Notes: generated by a model not told the origin, from the letters alone. DNA of 64,000 nt from Ascoidea rubescens DSM 1968 (GCF_001661345.1 NW_017962924.1:248001-312000); one strand, 5' to 3'. Counted from the stretch's first letter, positions 43,064-54,117 are shown. Numbers and translations are program-made.

Positions 43064-45688
43064 GTTATTGTTATTGTTATTGTTATTATTATTATTGCTA
43101 CTATTACTACTGTTGTTATTATAATTGTTATTATCATTATAATTTCCATAATTATGACTGTAATTATTCTTAAAAAGATTCTTTTTTTCTTTTTTCTTTT
43201 CATTTTCATCATTTTTCTTTAAGTTTTGAGAATTCACTAATGTTTCATCACTCATACTACTATAATTCAAATCAGTAGCAGGAAGAATGTTGACATTATT
43301 AGAGGTTCGAAATTCATTAATGTTATTATTAGACATCGAACTCGAAGAAAAAGATCTGGTATTATTAATATTTGTTCTAAAATTCGTAGTTTTTCCTCTT
43401 TCTGATGGATCTTTATTTTTGCTACCTTTAGGTCTTCCTCTTCTTGGTACGTGAATAATTTTTTGAACTTGTTTATCATTTTCATCTACTGTTATCGAAC
43501 TTAAAGAATATTCTCCATTGTCTTCAGCCAAAAATTTTCTTCTTAATTCTATCATATCATTACCGTATTTGATTTCATCCTCTGGATCAATGTCGAATTT
43601 TTCTCCAGGTCTTATGGGTTGGAGTGGAGGTATAGAATAATCAGGAACAGTTAGATCATTTTCTAATCCTTCCATATGATAGAATGGGTTTTTTTCTAGT
43701 TCTGCTTCAGTTAAATTTGTTTCTAAATATGCCCATATTAACCATAAAAACCTTCTTGCTCGACTCAATGGAGTAGTTTTCCAATTTAAGAAAATTGATG
43801 AAAATGGTGATTCTTGATGATCTTTTAATATTTTTCGAATTTCATTCATATATTTTAATTTTTCTCTATCTTTGTCTTTACTTTCATCTGATTTTTCTTT
43901 AAATTCAAGTTCAACATTAGGAGTATTAACGGTATTATCATTGGAATTTATATTAATAATGTGATTATTATTTGTATTTGTATTTGTATTTGTGTTTGTG
44001 TTTGTGTTTGCATTTGGGTTTGTATTTGCATTTGCATTAGAATTAGAATTGAAATTGAGATTAATATTAGTATTATTATTATTATTGTTGTTGTTATTGC
44101 TATTTTTATGTTTACTGTTATGGAAAAATCGTTGATCAGATTCATCATTATCTTCATCTTCATCAAGTGAGGTATCGATTTTAAAGGCACTATTAGAAGA
44201 GAAATTTTTAATATGAGAATTGATTAATTCTTCAAACTGGCACATTAAAAAAACCATATTAATTGCATTAGTTTTAGGAAGTTTGTCCTTTGGCACTTTA
44301 AACAATTCTGAAAAGGATGGTGGTTCTTTTTTATTTGTACTTGGTTCACAAGCCGATTTTAAGATCATTTTTAATCGTGGAGAATCTTGTAATACTTTTG
44401 AGCTGTTATTTGAATTTGAGATGCTTGTATTGGTATTTATTTGAAATACGGGAATTGAATGATAACTTCTCAATTGAGATTTCATTTCGGGAACAAAATT
44501 AACAGTAGTGTTCATTCTACCAGCATTTACTAATAAAGAGACCATTGCTATTGGGATACTCATTGATTTATCAGTTAATAAGCGATCTTTTAAGATTTTT
44601 GAGCATTTAGTGGAATAGGCCATTGCTTGAATGTACAAGTCAGAAAAAGCCAATTTTTTATTTGAAGTTGGGTTGAGAAAATCAGTGAAAACATGGTATT
44701 CATTTTTAAAGATAATACTTAGTAAGTCGTATTGGATATCTTTTCTCCATAAGGGCTGGCCATCTTTTTTTTTGATATGGCGAATTCTGGCATTCGTTAG
44801 GGAGGAAGAGATGGAGGTTGCGTAAGATGAGATGGATGTTAGAGTTAAAGCAGAAGATATGCCAGAGTTTTGATTTAATTTTTTTTTTGTTGGTTTTATT
44901 GTTGAATTTAGAATTTTAAAGTGGTTTTGATTTTGAATTGATATTGGTCTTTGAAGCTGAGGAATTTGGTTCATGGAATCGCTCAAGTTTTGATTTTGGT
45001 TTAATATTTGGTATTCAAAATGAGGTTTTTGTTGCAGTTGTTTTGGGGTCATTATTTCTTGTTGCTGAGGTGGTGGAGATTGGGAGGTATGTAGTTTTGT
45101 TGTAGAAGGTGCTTTTGGCAGTTGATGAAATTTGGTTGATAGCTGTGATGGGTTTATTAAATGGGGTTGTTTGGAGGGTTTTGGTTGGGAGATGAGATGG
45201 TTTTGGTTGAAGAAATCTTGATTTTTTTGGTGGATAGGTTGCTGTTGAAAATGTGTAGGTGAGGAGGTGTGTAGGTGTATTTCAGATTTAAAGTCAGCTT
45301 CATCAGTGGCATCAGAATCATTTTGTAGGTCGATATCGTTGTTGTTAGGGTCTATATTATCGTTGTTGTTTGGATTTGAGACGACTTCAGTTTCAAGTTG
45401 AATTTGGTTGGGATTGATGGTGATATCGTTTGGATTGTTGTTGTTGCTGGGATGGGTATTATTGGCAATGGGAGGAGATGAGGAGGTGGAAGAAACGTCG
45501 TTTGAGAGTAAGCTAGATATATCCATTTTCCTATTGTGAGAATTGCTGTAGGAGGAGGAGGAGATGGTGGTGGTATTAAAGAGAGGAGGATGATTAGCTT
45601 TGGTGTTTTGATTGTTGATGTAGGAAATATCAAATTTTTTGTCATTTTGGAGATCATGAACCGGGTCGTAATGGCTATTTAAAGACAT
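42464..45688 (-). CDS. IES1: Ies1-like subunit of the INO80 chromatin-remodelling complex
   Basis: Probable Ies1, a fungal-specific INO80 subunit. The 1074-residue product has a conserved core starting WRKDIQYDLLSIIFKNEYHV, then KCSKILKDRLLTDKSMSIPI, LVNAGRMNTTVNFVPEMKSQ, FSELFKVPKDKLPKTNAINM, RARRFLWLIWAYLETNLTEA and NPFYHMEGLENDLTVPDYSI. These blocks match my recollection of Ies1, which is 692 residues in S. cerevisiae. Downstream is an AT-hook, RRGRPKGSKNK. The extra length comes from Asn/Gln/Ser-rich N-terminal and middle parts, including a pure Asn run (complementing 43021-43090) and an Asn/Thr/Ala repeat (43970-44040). Nuclear function is inferred. Confidence 0.75.
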
Positions 45689-46382
45689 TTTAGAATCGAG
45701 GAAGGATATAATAGGAATTTTAAAGTTAAAGAGACAAAATGTTGGTGGGCAAAGGGATTGGGAGTATTTTCAAGTAAAATGGGACAGGAGCAAGAGGTGA
45801 ACAAAAAACAAAGAAAAAATAGAAGCTATGAGTAATATGGGATATAATACAAGTGGGTTGTTATCTCAAGGAAAGGAAGCTGAGGAATGAAATTGGTGGA
45901 TAGAGAGCTAGGGAATAAAATTCAAAAACAAAAGTATGTCAAGTTGATCAAATAGCTGCAAAACAATAAAACAAAACCTTAATTGGCGGGACCTGAGCAT
46001 TTAGGCACTTAGGAGATTGGGAGCTGGCGAGTAAACGAGAAAGGTATGTGGTTAGTGTTCAAGACGACGAAGCAGACATACCAGGGCGATTAGAAGAGGA
46101 TGGTGAAGAAGAGGAAAGAGAAAGTGAAGATGGTGGAAATGGTTTTGGAAGCTGGAGAAGTGGTTTTGAAGCAGGAAACCTCCGAAAACGAGAGGAAACC
46201 AGTCCCAAAAGGGAAGAAAGCGAGTTTTTCATTTGACTGGTTTTTTTTTGCACATTGAAGAAAATATATTCATTAATAACTTTTATATAAAAGGGGATTC
46301 GTTACAAAAGGTGGCAAGATAAAAAGAATTAAAGAATGAAAAAATGAGAGTAAGTCAGAGAAATAGATTAGGATGGGGTAAT
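45689..46382. other. Intergenic between CIT3 3' end and IES1 5' end
   Basis: 694 bases, purine-rich on the plus strand. A Glu/Arg-rich open frame at 46048-46236 looks like a chance product of purine-rich DNA. It contains the IES1 promoter. Confidence 0.4.
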
Positions 46383-47870
46383 CTATTTGGAGAGCTTAGC
46401 AATGGTAGCTAAATCGATACTCTTTGGTCTTTCGATTGGTAAACCGAGGATTCTATCCCAGATTAATTGGTTTAATGGACCTAAAGCTCTTGAACAACCG
46501 AAGATGACAGTGAAGTATAAAGTTTCTTTGATACCATAGTGGTAGAACAAGATACCAGAACCTGAGTCGACATTTGGGTAAGGGTTTTTGGTCTTACCAT
46601 GTTCAGTCAAGACACCTGGGGCGACTTGGGACAATTTGTGAACAAATTGGAAGAAGATATCGTTTTCAGCAATGGAAGGTCTGGCTAAACCAAATTCCAA
46701 CATGGCTTTGAATCTTGGATCAGGTTTTCTTAAGACAGCATGACCGTAACCTGGGATAACTCTGCCAGAGTTCAAGATGCTCCACAAGTATTCAACGATT
46801 TTTTCGTCAGAAGGCAATTTGTCACCGTTACCAACAAGTTTTTCTTTCATTGTTGTGATGAATCTGACGACTTCTTGAGCAGCCAAACCATGCAAAGGAC
46901 CAGCCAAACCTTGGATACCAGCAGAGTAAGACAAGTAAGGGTCGGATAAAGCAGAACCAACCAAGTGAGTGGCATGGGAGGAGACGTTACCACCTTCGTG
47001 GTCACCATGGAGAGCACAGTAAAGACGAACCAAGTTGACGAAATCCTTTGATTCAGTTGTGCTGAAGTTGTTGATATTGAGAGAGTCCTTTTCGGTCATA
47101 CCGAGGAAAGAAGCAATGTTGTAGGACCAATCTTGGTCTTTGTTTAATTGACCTAATTCCGAGGTGTTTTTCGATTTGAGGATATCGGTCTTGTAGGTGT
47201 TTTGGTAGATTTTACCGGCAATGGCAGGCAATTTGGCGATTAAGTTGATAACATCGTCAAAGACATACTCCCAGTAGTCAGCCTTAGCAATACCTTTTTC
47301 ATAGGCCTTAGCGAATAAGGAATCATGGTTCAAGGCAGAGATGGCAATGGACATTTGGGTCATTGGATGCAAAGTTGATGGTAATGAGTCCAAGATTTTT
47401 TCGCAGTAGGCGGGTAATTCAGCTTTTTCGGCCAATTCCTTAGAAAAGGCGTTGACCTGTTCTTGGGTTGGAACTTGGCCAGTTAAAAGATACCAGAACA
47501 TTGATTCAGGCAAGAAGATGGACAATTTGTCGCCGATTTCGTGCTTTGATTTTGGTAAAAACTCTTGACACTCATCGATAGTCTTGTTGTGGAATCTGAT
47601 ACCTTCGTTGGGGTCCAAGACAGATGATTCCCAGTACAAGGATTTAGTACCTCTCATACCACCTAAACATTGACCAACGGTTAGCTCACCAATTGTTTTA
47701 TCGGAATATTCCTTTTTAACTTTTAAAAAGGCCTCTTTTCTTTCTGGGATAATTGAGATAAGAGTGGATTTAAGATCTTTACCTGCGGTAGCATAGGTTC
47801 TCAAGTTTGATTTGAAAGTGGATTTGACGGTTGAGGCCAATAAAGGGTTAGCAATTGATTTGGAGAACAT
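46383..47870 (-). CDS. CIT3: Mitochondrial 2-methylcitrate synthase Cit3
   Basis: Condenses propionyl-CoA (and acetyl-CoA) with oxaloacetate in mitochondria, the first step of the methylcitrate cycle. The 495-residue protein begins with a Ser/Lys/Arg-rich presequence (MFSKSIANPLLASTVKSTFK). Citrate-synthase catalytic residues are present: His in GGNVSSHATH, His in VIPGYGHAVLRK and Asp in NPYPNVDSGSG. It fits Cit3 better than Cit1 at several places: NKTIDECQEFLPK, FLPESMFWYLLTG, GIQGLAGPLHGLAAQEVVRF, RKPDPRFKAMLEFGLARP, ILFYHYGIKETLYFTVIFGC and GPLNQLIWDRILGLPIERP. It is divergent from PDH1, the next enzyme of the cycle, which supports the call. It ends KLSK, so it has no peroxisomal SKL signal. 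Confidence 0.88.
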   Translation of the reverse strand: MFSKSIANPLLASTVKSTFKSNLRTYATAGKDLKSTLISIIPERKEAFLKVKKEYSDKTIGELTVGQCLGGMRGTKSLYWESSVLDPNEGIRFHNKTIDECQEFLPKSKHEIGDKLSIFLPESMFWYLLTGQVPTQEQVNAFSKELAEKAELPAYCEKILDSLPSTLHPMTQMSIAISALNHDSLFAKAYEKGIAKADYWEYVFDDVINLIAKLPAIAGKIYQNTYKTDILKSKNTSELGQLNKDQDWSYNIASFLGMTEKDSLNINNFSTTESKDFVNLVRLYCALHGDHEGGNVSSHATHLVGSALSDPYLSYSAGIQGLAGPLHGLAAQEVVRFITTMKEKLVGNGDKLPSDEKIVEYLWSILNSGRVIPGYGHAVLRKPDPRFKAMLEFGLARPSIAENDIFFQFVHKLSQVAPGVLTEHGKTKNPYPNVDSGSGILFYHYGIKETLYFTVIFGCSRALGPLNQLIWDRILGLPIERPKSIDLATIAKLSK

Positions 47871-48629
47871 TTTGGAAAATTAAGAAAAGAATATAGATAA
47901 TGAGCAAATTGATGAAATCGAAGGAGAATCGACGAATTGATGAAATTAATGAAATAAAAGATAATAGGGAATGTATTATAATTTATTAATTTAGGAAAGG
48001 AAAAAAAAGAGAAAGAAGAGAAGAAAAAGAAAGAAAGAAAAAAAAAGAGAAGAGACCTGGGTGAAGAAGAGGGAAATAAGTCGAGACTTAAATAGCGGGA
48101 GAAATCGAGAGGAACTCAAGCGATGCAATTGAAAATAAGTGGAAAGAAATGAGTATAATTGAATTCAGTCTCACGTAATTGAATAACAGTGAATATAAAT
48201 GAATAATTGGAATCTAGCAGGATGGAAATAAGACTTTCTTTTTCAGCAGAAGGATAACAGCAGCAAAATAAGAATATAACTTTAACACCATGCAAAGACA
48301 GATAAAGATCAGCAGGAATGGACCAATGAATCGAGCAGAAATGGAGCTGGGAACAGGTGAGAGACTCACCCAAAGCTGAGAGCAACGCAGGTGAAACTGT
48401 GTCGACACGAATCGAGAGACAGCTCAGGCTCTGTCTGCAGCGGCTTCTGCTCCAGGCCCTGCTGTGCTGCTGCTTCACCGCCAGGCCCTGCTCTGGCTGC
48501 TCTGGCTCCTATTGCTCCACCACCAGCGCTCTCTGCCATCCATAGTGAATAAAATCAGCTTACTTCCTGCTCGCTCCAATGACCCGAGACCACAAAGCAC
48601 AGCTGCGTGCGGATGCGCGCACACGCTCA

Positions 48630-48651
48630 ACCACGTAATGCATCACGTGGT
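48630..48651. promoter_or_regulatory. 22-bp near-perfect palindrome with E-box core
   Basis: Arms ACCACGT and ACGTGGT flank a central ATGCAT. Only one symmetric base pair deviates from perfect dyad symmetry. The right half contains CACGTG (48644-48649). Its place between two functionally linked divergent genes suggests a binding site for a dimeric regulator. Confidence 0.5.
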
Positions 48652-49394
48652 ACAAGGGCTGGCGTTTCCCCACAAGTCACGAATCAGCGTTCTGCGCGCT
48701 GTGTCCGGGGTGCGTGTTTCAGCAGCGTTGTGCGTGCAGACCCATTGTGCTGGCTGCGCGTGGATAAAGCACGCATCTATTCCCTGGGGTGAGCAGTAGT
48801 GGCACCGTTGTAGTAAAGATTCCTGCCATCCATCGGTGCTTGAGCAACCGCCGCCGCTCGGCAACGGCAGGAGGCAGCAACAGCGCTGCTTCGCGCGGGC
48901 CTCACTACCGGCTCCAAAAGCGGCGGCGGCAGAGGGCCCGCAGTGCGAGCGACGGTTCCGCTGAGTAGAGCCTAAAGCTGTTTCGCACGCCCCCAGGACA
49001 ATGCGCGCCGATACCCGAGCTGCCGCGGGTACACTGCGGCGATATCCGCTCTGGCTGAAGACCGCTCACCGACCCCATACTCAGCTCTCGTTTTTTTCGC
49101 CGCGCTGCGATTGGCCAGCGCCCGCTCATCTGTTTCGATTCTTTTATACCTCTCACTTTTTTTTTCACTTCTATCAACTTTATATTCTCTATCGTCTCTA
49201 TCTCTGCACCTCTTTCTTCTCTTTTCTCTTGTCCATTTAATTCTAACCTCATATTCTCCCATCCCTCAACCTCTTTCTTCAACCTATTTATATAAACGTC
49301 AATATTCTTTTATTTACCTCTTCCCTTTCCTCTTTTTCTTTTTCTTTTTCTTTTTCTTCGTCTGCAAGTCTAAATCACTCCTCACCTCCAGGTT

Positions 49395-49402
49395 TATATA
49401 AG
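49395..49402 (+). promoter_or_regulatory. Proximal TATA box of PDH1
   Basis: TATATAAG 146 bases before the PDH1 ATG, within pyrimidine-rich DNA. A second match, TATATAAA, is at 49289-49296. Confidence 0.45.
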
Positions 49403-49547
49403 CACTTGATTCACCGACTTGGTCTCTTTTTGTTTTTCGATTTCAATTATTCATCCCTTGATTCAATTATCTCAATTCAATTAAGTCAATTCAATTCTAT
49501 ATTCTTTATCTTATTACACTCTACTTCTCCAATTTAATTGTTTCAAA

Positions 49548-51113
49548 ATGTTTTCCTCCAAATACATGATCAAATCAACTGTTAACAACAGATTTTTGCA
49601 AACCACCTTAAAATCAAAATCCTTCACCACCTCTGCTTTCTTAAGATCTGGTGCCATCATGAATGACAACATCAGACCTGAAGCTGATGTTGTTTTGAAG
49701 GATATCTCCTCTTATATCCACGACTACAAAATTGACTCCAAATTGGCCTATGACACTGCAAGACTTTGTTTCCTTGACACCTTGGGTTGTGGTTTAGCTG
49801 CTTTAAAATACCCAAACTGTGCTAACCTCATTGGCCCAACTGTCCCAGGTACCGTCGTTCCAAATGGTTCCAGAGTCCCAGGTACTCCTTACGTCTTGGA
49901 CCCAATCAGAGGTGCTTTCTCCATTGGTGCCATTATTCGTTGGTTAGATTTCAATGACTGTTGGTTAGCCGCTGAATGGGGTCATCCTTCTGACAACTTG
50001 GGTGGTATCTTAGCTGTTGCCGACTACTTGACCAGAACCTACAAGGCCACCAACGGTAAAGAAGGTAAATTATTCAAAGTCAAAGATGTTCTTGAAGGTA
50101 TGATCAAGGCCCACGAAATCCAAGGTTGTTTGGCTTTAGAAAACTCTTACAATGGTGTCGGTTTAGATCACGTCTTGTTAGTCAAAGTTGCTACCACCGC
50201 TGTTGTCTCCAAAATGTTAGGTTTAACCTACGAACAAACCATTGATGCTGTCTCCCACGCCTTTGTTGATGGTCAAGCTTTAAGAACTTACAGACATGCT
50301 CCAAACACCATGTCCAGAAAATCCTGGGCTGCTGGTGATGCCTGTTACAGAGCTGTCAACTTGGCTTACCACGTCAAAAACGGTGAAACTGGTATGCCAT
50401 CTGCCTTAACCGCCAAAACTTGGGGTTTCTACGATGTCTTATTCAAGGGCAAACCTTTCGAATTCCAAAGACCTTATGGTTCCTATGTCATGGAAAACGT
50501 TCTTTTCAAGATTTCCTTCCCAGCTGAATTCCACGCTCAAACCGCTGTCGAAGCTGCTTTAACTCTCCACAACAAATTGAAATCCTTAGGCAAGACCTCT
50601 GACGATATTGCCTCTGTTGTCATCAAGACTCAAGACGCCGGTATGAGAATCATCGACAAGAAGGGTCCATTATACAACTACGCTGACAGAGATCACTGTA
50701 TCCAATATATGGTTGCCATCCCATTGATCCACGGCAGATTAACCGCCGATGACTACTCTGATGAAATTGCTGCCAATCCAAAGATCGATGAATTACGTTC
50801 AAAAATGGAATGTGTTGAAAACCAACAATTCACTGTCGACTACCACGACCCAGCTAAGAGATTCATTGGTAACGCTTTAACCATCACCCTTAAAGATGGC
50901 ACTGTCTTGGACGAAGTTGAAGTCAACTACCCAATTGGCCACAGAAAACGTAGAGAAGAAGGTAAACCAGTCTTGTTGGCCAAATTCGAACGTCATGTCA
51001 AAGAACACTTCAAAGACGATGCCAAAGTCAAACAAATCCTTGAAAAGAGTTACGATGCTGACTTAGACAACACCGACATTGATGAATATGTTGCCTTATA
51101 CTCAACTGCTTAA
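49548..51113 (+). CDS. PDH1: Mitochondrial 2-methylcitrate dehydratase Pdh1 (PrpD)
   Basis: PrpD-family dehydratase converting 2-methylcitrate to 2-methyl-cis-aconitate, the second step of propionyl-CoA disposal by the methylcitrate cycle. The 521-residue protein has a mitochondrial presequence (MFSSKYMIKSTVNNRFLQTT), then PrpD blocks: LAYDTARLCFLDTLGCGLAA, GTVVPNGSRVPGTPYVLDP, RWLDFNDCWLAAEWGHPSDN, GVGLDHVLLVKVA, SHAFVDGQALRTYRHAPNT, RKSWAAGDACYRAV and FPAEFHAQTAVEAA. Length and content match yeast Pdh1. Codons are strongly biased (TTG/TTA, GGT, GTC, TCC), so it is likely well expressed under some condition. It lies head-to-head with CIT3. The third enzyme, methylisocitrate lyase (Icl2), is not in the window. 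Confidence 0.93.
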   Translation: MFSSKYMIKSTVNNRFLQTTLKSKSFTTSAFLRSGAIMNDNIRPEADVVLKDISSYIHDYKIDSKLAYDTARLCFLDTLGCGLAALKYPNCANLIGPTVPGTVVPNGSRVPGTPYVLDPIRGAFSIGAIIRWLDFNDCWLAAEWGHPSDNLGGILAVADYLTRTYKATNGKEGKLFKVKDVLEGMIKAHEIQGCLALENSYNGVGLDHVLLVKVATTAVVSKMLGLTYEQTIDAVSHAFVDGQALRTYRHAPNTMSRKSWAAGDACYRAVNLAYHVKNGETGMPSALTAKTWGFYDVLFKGKPFEFQRPYGSYVMENVLFKISFPAEFHAQTAVEAALTLHNKLKSLGKTSDDIASVVIKTQDAGMRIIDKKGPLYNYADRDHCIQYMVAIPLIHGRLTADDYSDEIAANPKIDELRSKMECVENQQFTVDYHDPAKRFIGNALTITLKDGTVLDEVEVNYPIGHRKRREEGKPVLLAKFERHVKEHFKDDAKVKQILEKSYDADLDNTDIDEYVALYSTA

Positions 51114-52233
51114 TTTTAGGCACCAACCTCAACGAAACAACAATATTCTTTTCTTGATTACTCTCACTTTTTATATTTAAAAATTCCTTATTTTGTAATG
51201 ATCTCCCTACTTAACGTTATATAGATGACTTAATTGAATTTTATCTTGTATGTTTAACTCTTCTTCAAATTTAATTATTGGTCTTTTTAGTCTTCTCTCC
51301 CAAACTTGTAAATAATGTAAATCACTTATACTCAATACTCGACCTGCTTATCATTTAAATAATATTTCATTTTAAAAACAGATTTTCGGCAGCCAGATAA
51401 CTTTATTTTCTTTTCTATTTATTATTATATATTTTTCTTTTTTTTCTTTTTTTTTCTTTTTTTTTACTGACTTTTTAATGTGATTGCTTTGCCAAAATAA
51501 AAGCAATAACCTGCTTCCACAACTAATAAAAAGGGCTGGATTTATCTCAATCAATTCAATAAACTAATCCATCATAATATGTATTATAGCAAAAATATAT
51601 AAATATAAATATAAAAGCAATTTTGTATAATAAATTAAATATTCTGTTTTCAATTCATGAATTCCTATAAAATAAAAAAAATAATTTTTATTAATAGCCA
51701 TTTTTTTATCTTTTTCTTTTTCTTTTAATACCTAGTAATTCTTTTGTTAGCAAATTCATTGGAAACAGTTATGTTATAGTGTGATAAATTAAGCTAAATT
51801 TATTTCAAAAACAAACACATTGAATAAGACAATAATTTAATAAATAAAAGAAAAAAAATAAATAGATAATAACAATAACAATAACAATAATAATAATAAT
51901 AATAATAAATATTGAATAAAAAAATTTTAAAATCATTTTGATACCATGCTGATATGTTTCATCTCTTGAGAAATTGAAAAATTGAATTAGCAAACAAAAA
52001 AATATAAAAAATATAAAGAATATAAAAAATATAAAATAGAGTAAAATAAAGAGTAAAATATAGAGTTTATGAAAATTTATGAGAATTTATGCAAAATGGT
52101 TTCAAAATACTAAATGAATGTTAATAATTTCGTGCTAATATTTAATAGTTAAGAATCAATAGCTGATGTATAACAGAAATGAAATAAAAAAAAATGAAGA
52201 AAAAAAATTTAACCAGTAGATGATTTTATTTGG
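51114..52233. other. Convergent AT-rich spacer
   Basis: 1.1 kb between the ends of PDH1 and the zinc-finger gene. Simple AAT/AAC repeats at about 51868-51908 and an AAAATATA-type repeat at 51990-52060. No gene seen. Confidence 0.45.
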
Positions 52234-54117
52234 CTATTTCTTACTACTTTTAGCAATAGTTGACAAAAGAGTTTCGAAAGAAGGAATAGTTGTTGTTAAT
52301 GTGTTTTGATTTGAATTCACCAACGCGTTTTGTTGGTAATTATAATAAGTATTGGGATTGATCTTATTATTATTATTCAAAAATCTATCATTTTCGGTTC
52401 TTTGAACTGAACGATAATTTCCATAAAAGTTATTATAAAATTGATTATCTATTTTTCTTGTTGAGTCCGTTGAATTGTAATTCATCTCGGGATAATTGGA
52501 ATTGCTCGATGGAATTTTGGTATTGTTATCGTAAATATTATTATTGTCGTCATTACTATTATTAACTACGTTATTAGAGTAATAATTATTAACATTATTT
52601 AGAGTATTAAGATTATTAAGATTATTAAGATTATTGAGATTTTGAGTGGCACCGTAAATATTTTGAGTATCATAAATTGAATTGCAATTATTAGCAAGGG
52701 TGTTATTATATTGGTTATTTGGAGTATAATTCAAAGGAATATTGGGAGAGTTAATAAAGGCATTTTCATTGGAATTCTGTTCAACAATTGATAAATTATT
52801 TATCTCGTTATTAATCTTATAGTTTGAATTGGAACTGGAATTGGAATTGGAATTGGAGATTGAATTCAAAGTAGAATGGGAATTAATGTTAGAAGAATTA
52901 TAATATCTCGAATCGGTTTCATCGGTATTTAGTGAATTGTTATAGGAAATTTCATTTCTATAATCTGTTGAATAAGATGAGCGATATCTAGAATAATATT
53001 GAGAATGGTATTGTGAATTTGGGTCAGAGGTATAATCAGGTTGACCATAAATTTCAGTTGGGGAGGTTTGAATTTGAATTTGAGATTGTTGTATTTGATT
53101 TTGATTTTGATTTTGATTTTGAAATGGAGACTGAGACTGAGATTGGGGTTGAGATTGGGATTGGGATTGAAAAGAGTTTATATTTGCATTATTTTCAACA
53201 TAATAATTAGAGTTGATATTATTGTTATTGTTGTTGTTGTTATTATTATTGTTATTATTACTATTATTGTTATTACTATTATTGCTATTGTATTGTGTTT
53301 GAGTTTGGGGTTGAAGTTGAGAAGAAAAAATCAAATTATTTGATAAAGAATATTGATAAGTAATATAAGAATTTTCATTGTTTGGATGTCTTTTATTAAT
53401 GTGTCTTGATAAATTCTCTTTTTTTCTTGATCTGTAAGTGCAGTCAGTATAGGGACAACTTTCAGGGTGTTTATCATGGCTTTTAACATGTCTTTTACAA
53501 TAAGAGACATTTTTAAAACCAATGGTAGAGTAAACACAATTGGGGAATTTGCACTTATAACAATTTTCAATACCTTCCTCATCTAAATGTTTACAAAATT
53601 CCAAAACAGTTGTCAAGTTTTTATGGCAGCGTGAACATTTCCAACCACCTTGTTTTTTTTGGTTTGGATTGAGAAGTTTGTTGTTGAGCAAATGGGATAC
53701 ATAAGAGAAGCCATTATTTGAGGATAAATATTGTATATAAGTGTCTCTATCATTAGTGGGAGAGTTGTCGTTTAAATTTAAATGATTTGATCTGTTCAAG
53801 TCATTTGAGTCATTTGAGTCATTTGAGATATTGATAGGGTTATTATTAAGATTACCAAAATTATTGGTATTGTTGTTGGCATCAAAATTTTGATGAGAAG
53901 TATTGTTGTTATTGTTATTGTTATTGTTGTTTAGAGCAGCATTTTGGTTGTTATTAATACTATTATAGTCAGTATAATTATTATTTGAGAAGGTGTCAAG
54001 ATTATTTTGTTGATAATAAGGATTAGAAAAATTGGAGTAGGATTCGGGATGTGGGTTTACATTAATCAAGCCAAACAGACTCTCAACAGAGTTTGTATCC
54101 GAAAGGGACGATTTCAT
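52234..54117 (-). CDS. C2H2 zinc-finger protein, putative transcription factor (Asn/Gln-rich)
   Basis: I recognise no specific orthologue. The 627-residue protein has one cluster of Cys/His motifs at about residues 158-245: WKCSRCHKNLTTVLEFCKHLDEE, then CYKCKFPNCVYSTIGFKNVSYCKRHVKSHDKHPESC, then YTDCTYRSRKKENLSRHINKRH. The second unit, with C-x4-C then H-x3-H and the phrase C-V-Y-S-T-I-G-F, is like a fungal group of fingers found in transcription factors. The rest is very rich in Asn, Ser, Tyr and Gln, with a Gln/Ser repeat (complementing 53085-53170), typical of yeast activation regions. A nuclear regulator is likely; targets are unknown. The start ATG at 54117 gives an ordinary Ser-rich N terminus. 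Confidence 0.75.
   Translation of the reverse strand: MKSSLSDTNSVESLFGLINVNPHPESYSNFSNPYYQQNNLDTFSNNNYTDYNSINNNQNAALNNNNNNNNNNTSHQNFDANNNTNNFGNLNNNPINISNDSNDSNDLNRSNHLNLNDNSPTNDRDTYIQYLSSNNGFSYVSHLLNNKLLNPNQKKQGGWKCSRCHKNLTTVLEFCKHLDEEGIENCYKCKFPNCVYSTIGFKNVSYCKRHVKSHDKHPESCPYTDCTYRSRKKENLSRHINKRHPNNENSYITYQYSLSNNLIFSSQLQPQTQTQYNSNNSNNNNSNNNNNNNNNNNNNNINSNYYVENNANINSFQSQSQSQPQSQSQSPFQNQNQNQNQIQQSQIQIQTSPTEIYGQPDYTSDPNSQYHSQYYSRYRSSYSTDYRNEISYNNSLNTDETDSRYYNSSNINSHSTLNSISNSNSNSSSNSNYKINNEINNLSIVEQNSNENAFINSPNIPLNYTPNNQYNNTLANNCNSIYDTQNIYGATQNLNNLNNLNNLNTLNNVNNYYSNNVVNNSNDDNNNIYDNNTKIPSSNSNYPEMNYNSTDSTRKIDNQFYNNFYGNYRSVQRTENDRFLNNNNKINPNTYYNYQQNALVNSNQNTLTTTIPSFETLLSTIAKSSKK

Larger units (their letters stand above)
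47871..49547. promoter_or_regulatory. Shared GC-rich divergent promoter of CIT3 and PDH1
   Basis: 1.68 kb separates the two starts. CIT3-proximal DNA is purine-rich. A GC-rich core runs from about 48410 to 49120. It contains a 22-bp near-palindrome with a CACGTG core (48630-48651), CCCATTGTGCTGG at 48741-48753 and GCGCTGCTTC at 48883-48892. PDH1-proximal DNA is CT-rich with TATATAAA at 49289-49296 and TATATAAG at 49395-49402. Co-regulation of the two genes by propionate is a reasonable inference, not shown by sequence. Confidence 0.5.

Noticed and set aside
43948-44190. Ile/Thr/Gln-repeat frames on both strands
   Set aside because: Alternate-frame shadows of Asn/Thr/Ala repeats in IES1.
46383-47870. 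Call as citrate synthase Cit1
   Set aside because: Several blocks (GPLHGLAAQEVVRF, RKPDPRFKAMLEF, GPLNQLIWDRILGLP) fit Cit3, and the partner gene is PDH1.
48464-49282. Open frames on both strands between CIT3 and PDH1
   Set aside because: Low-complexity or Arg-rich translations without family resemblance; the region is a GC-rich divergent promoter.
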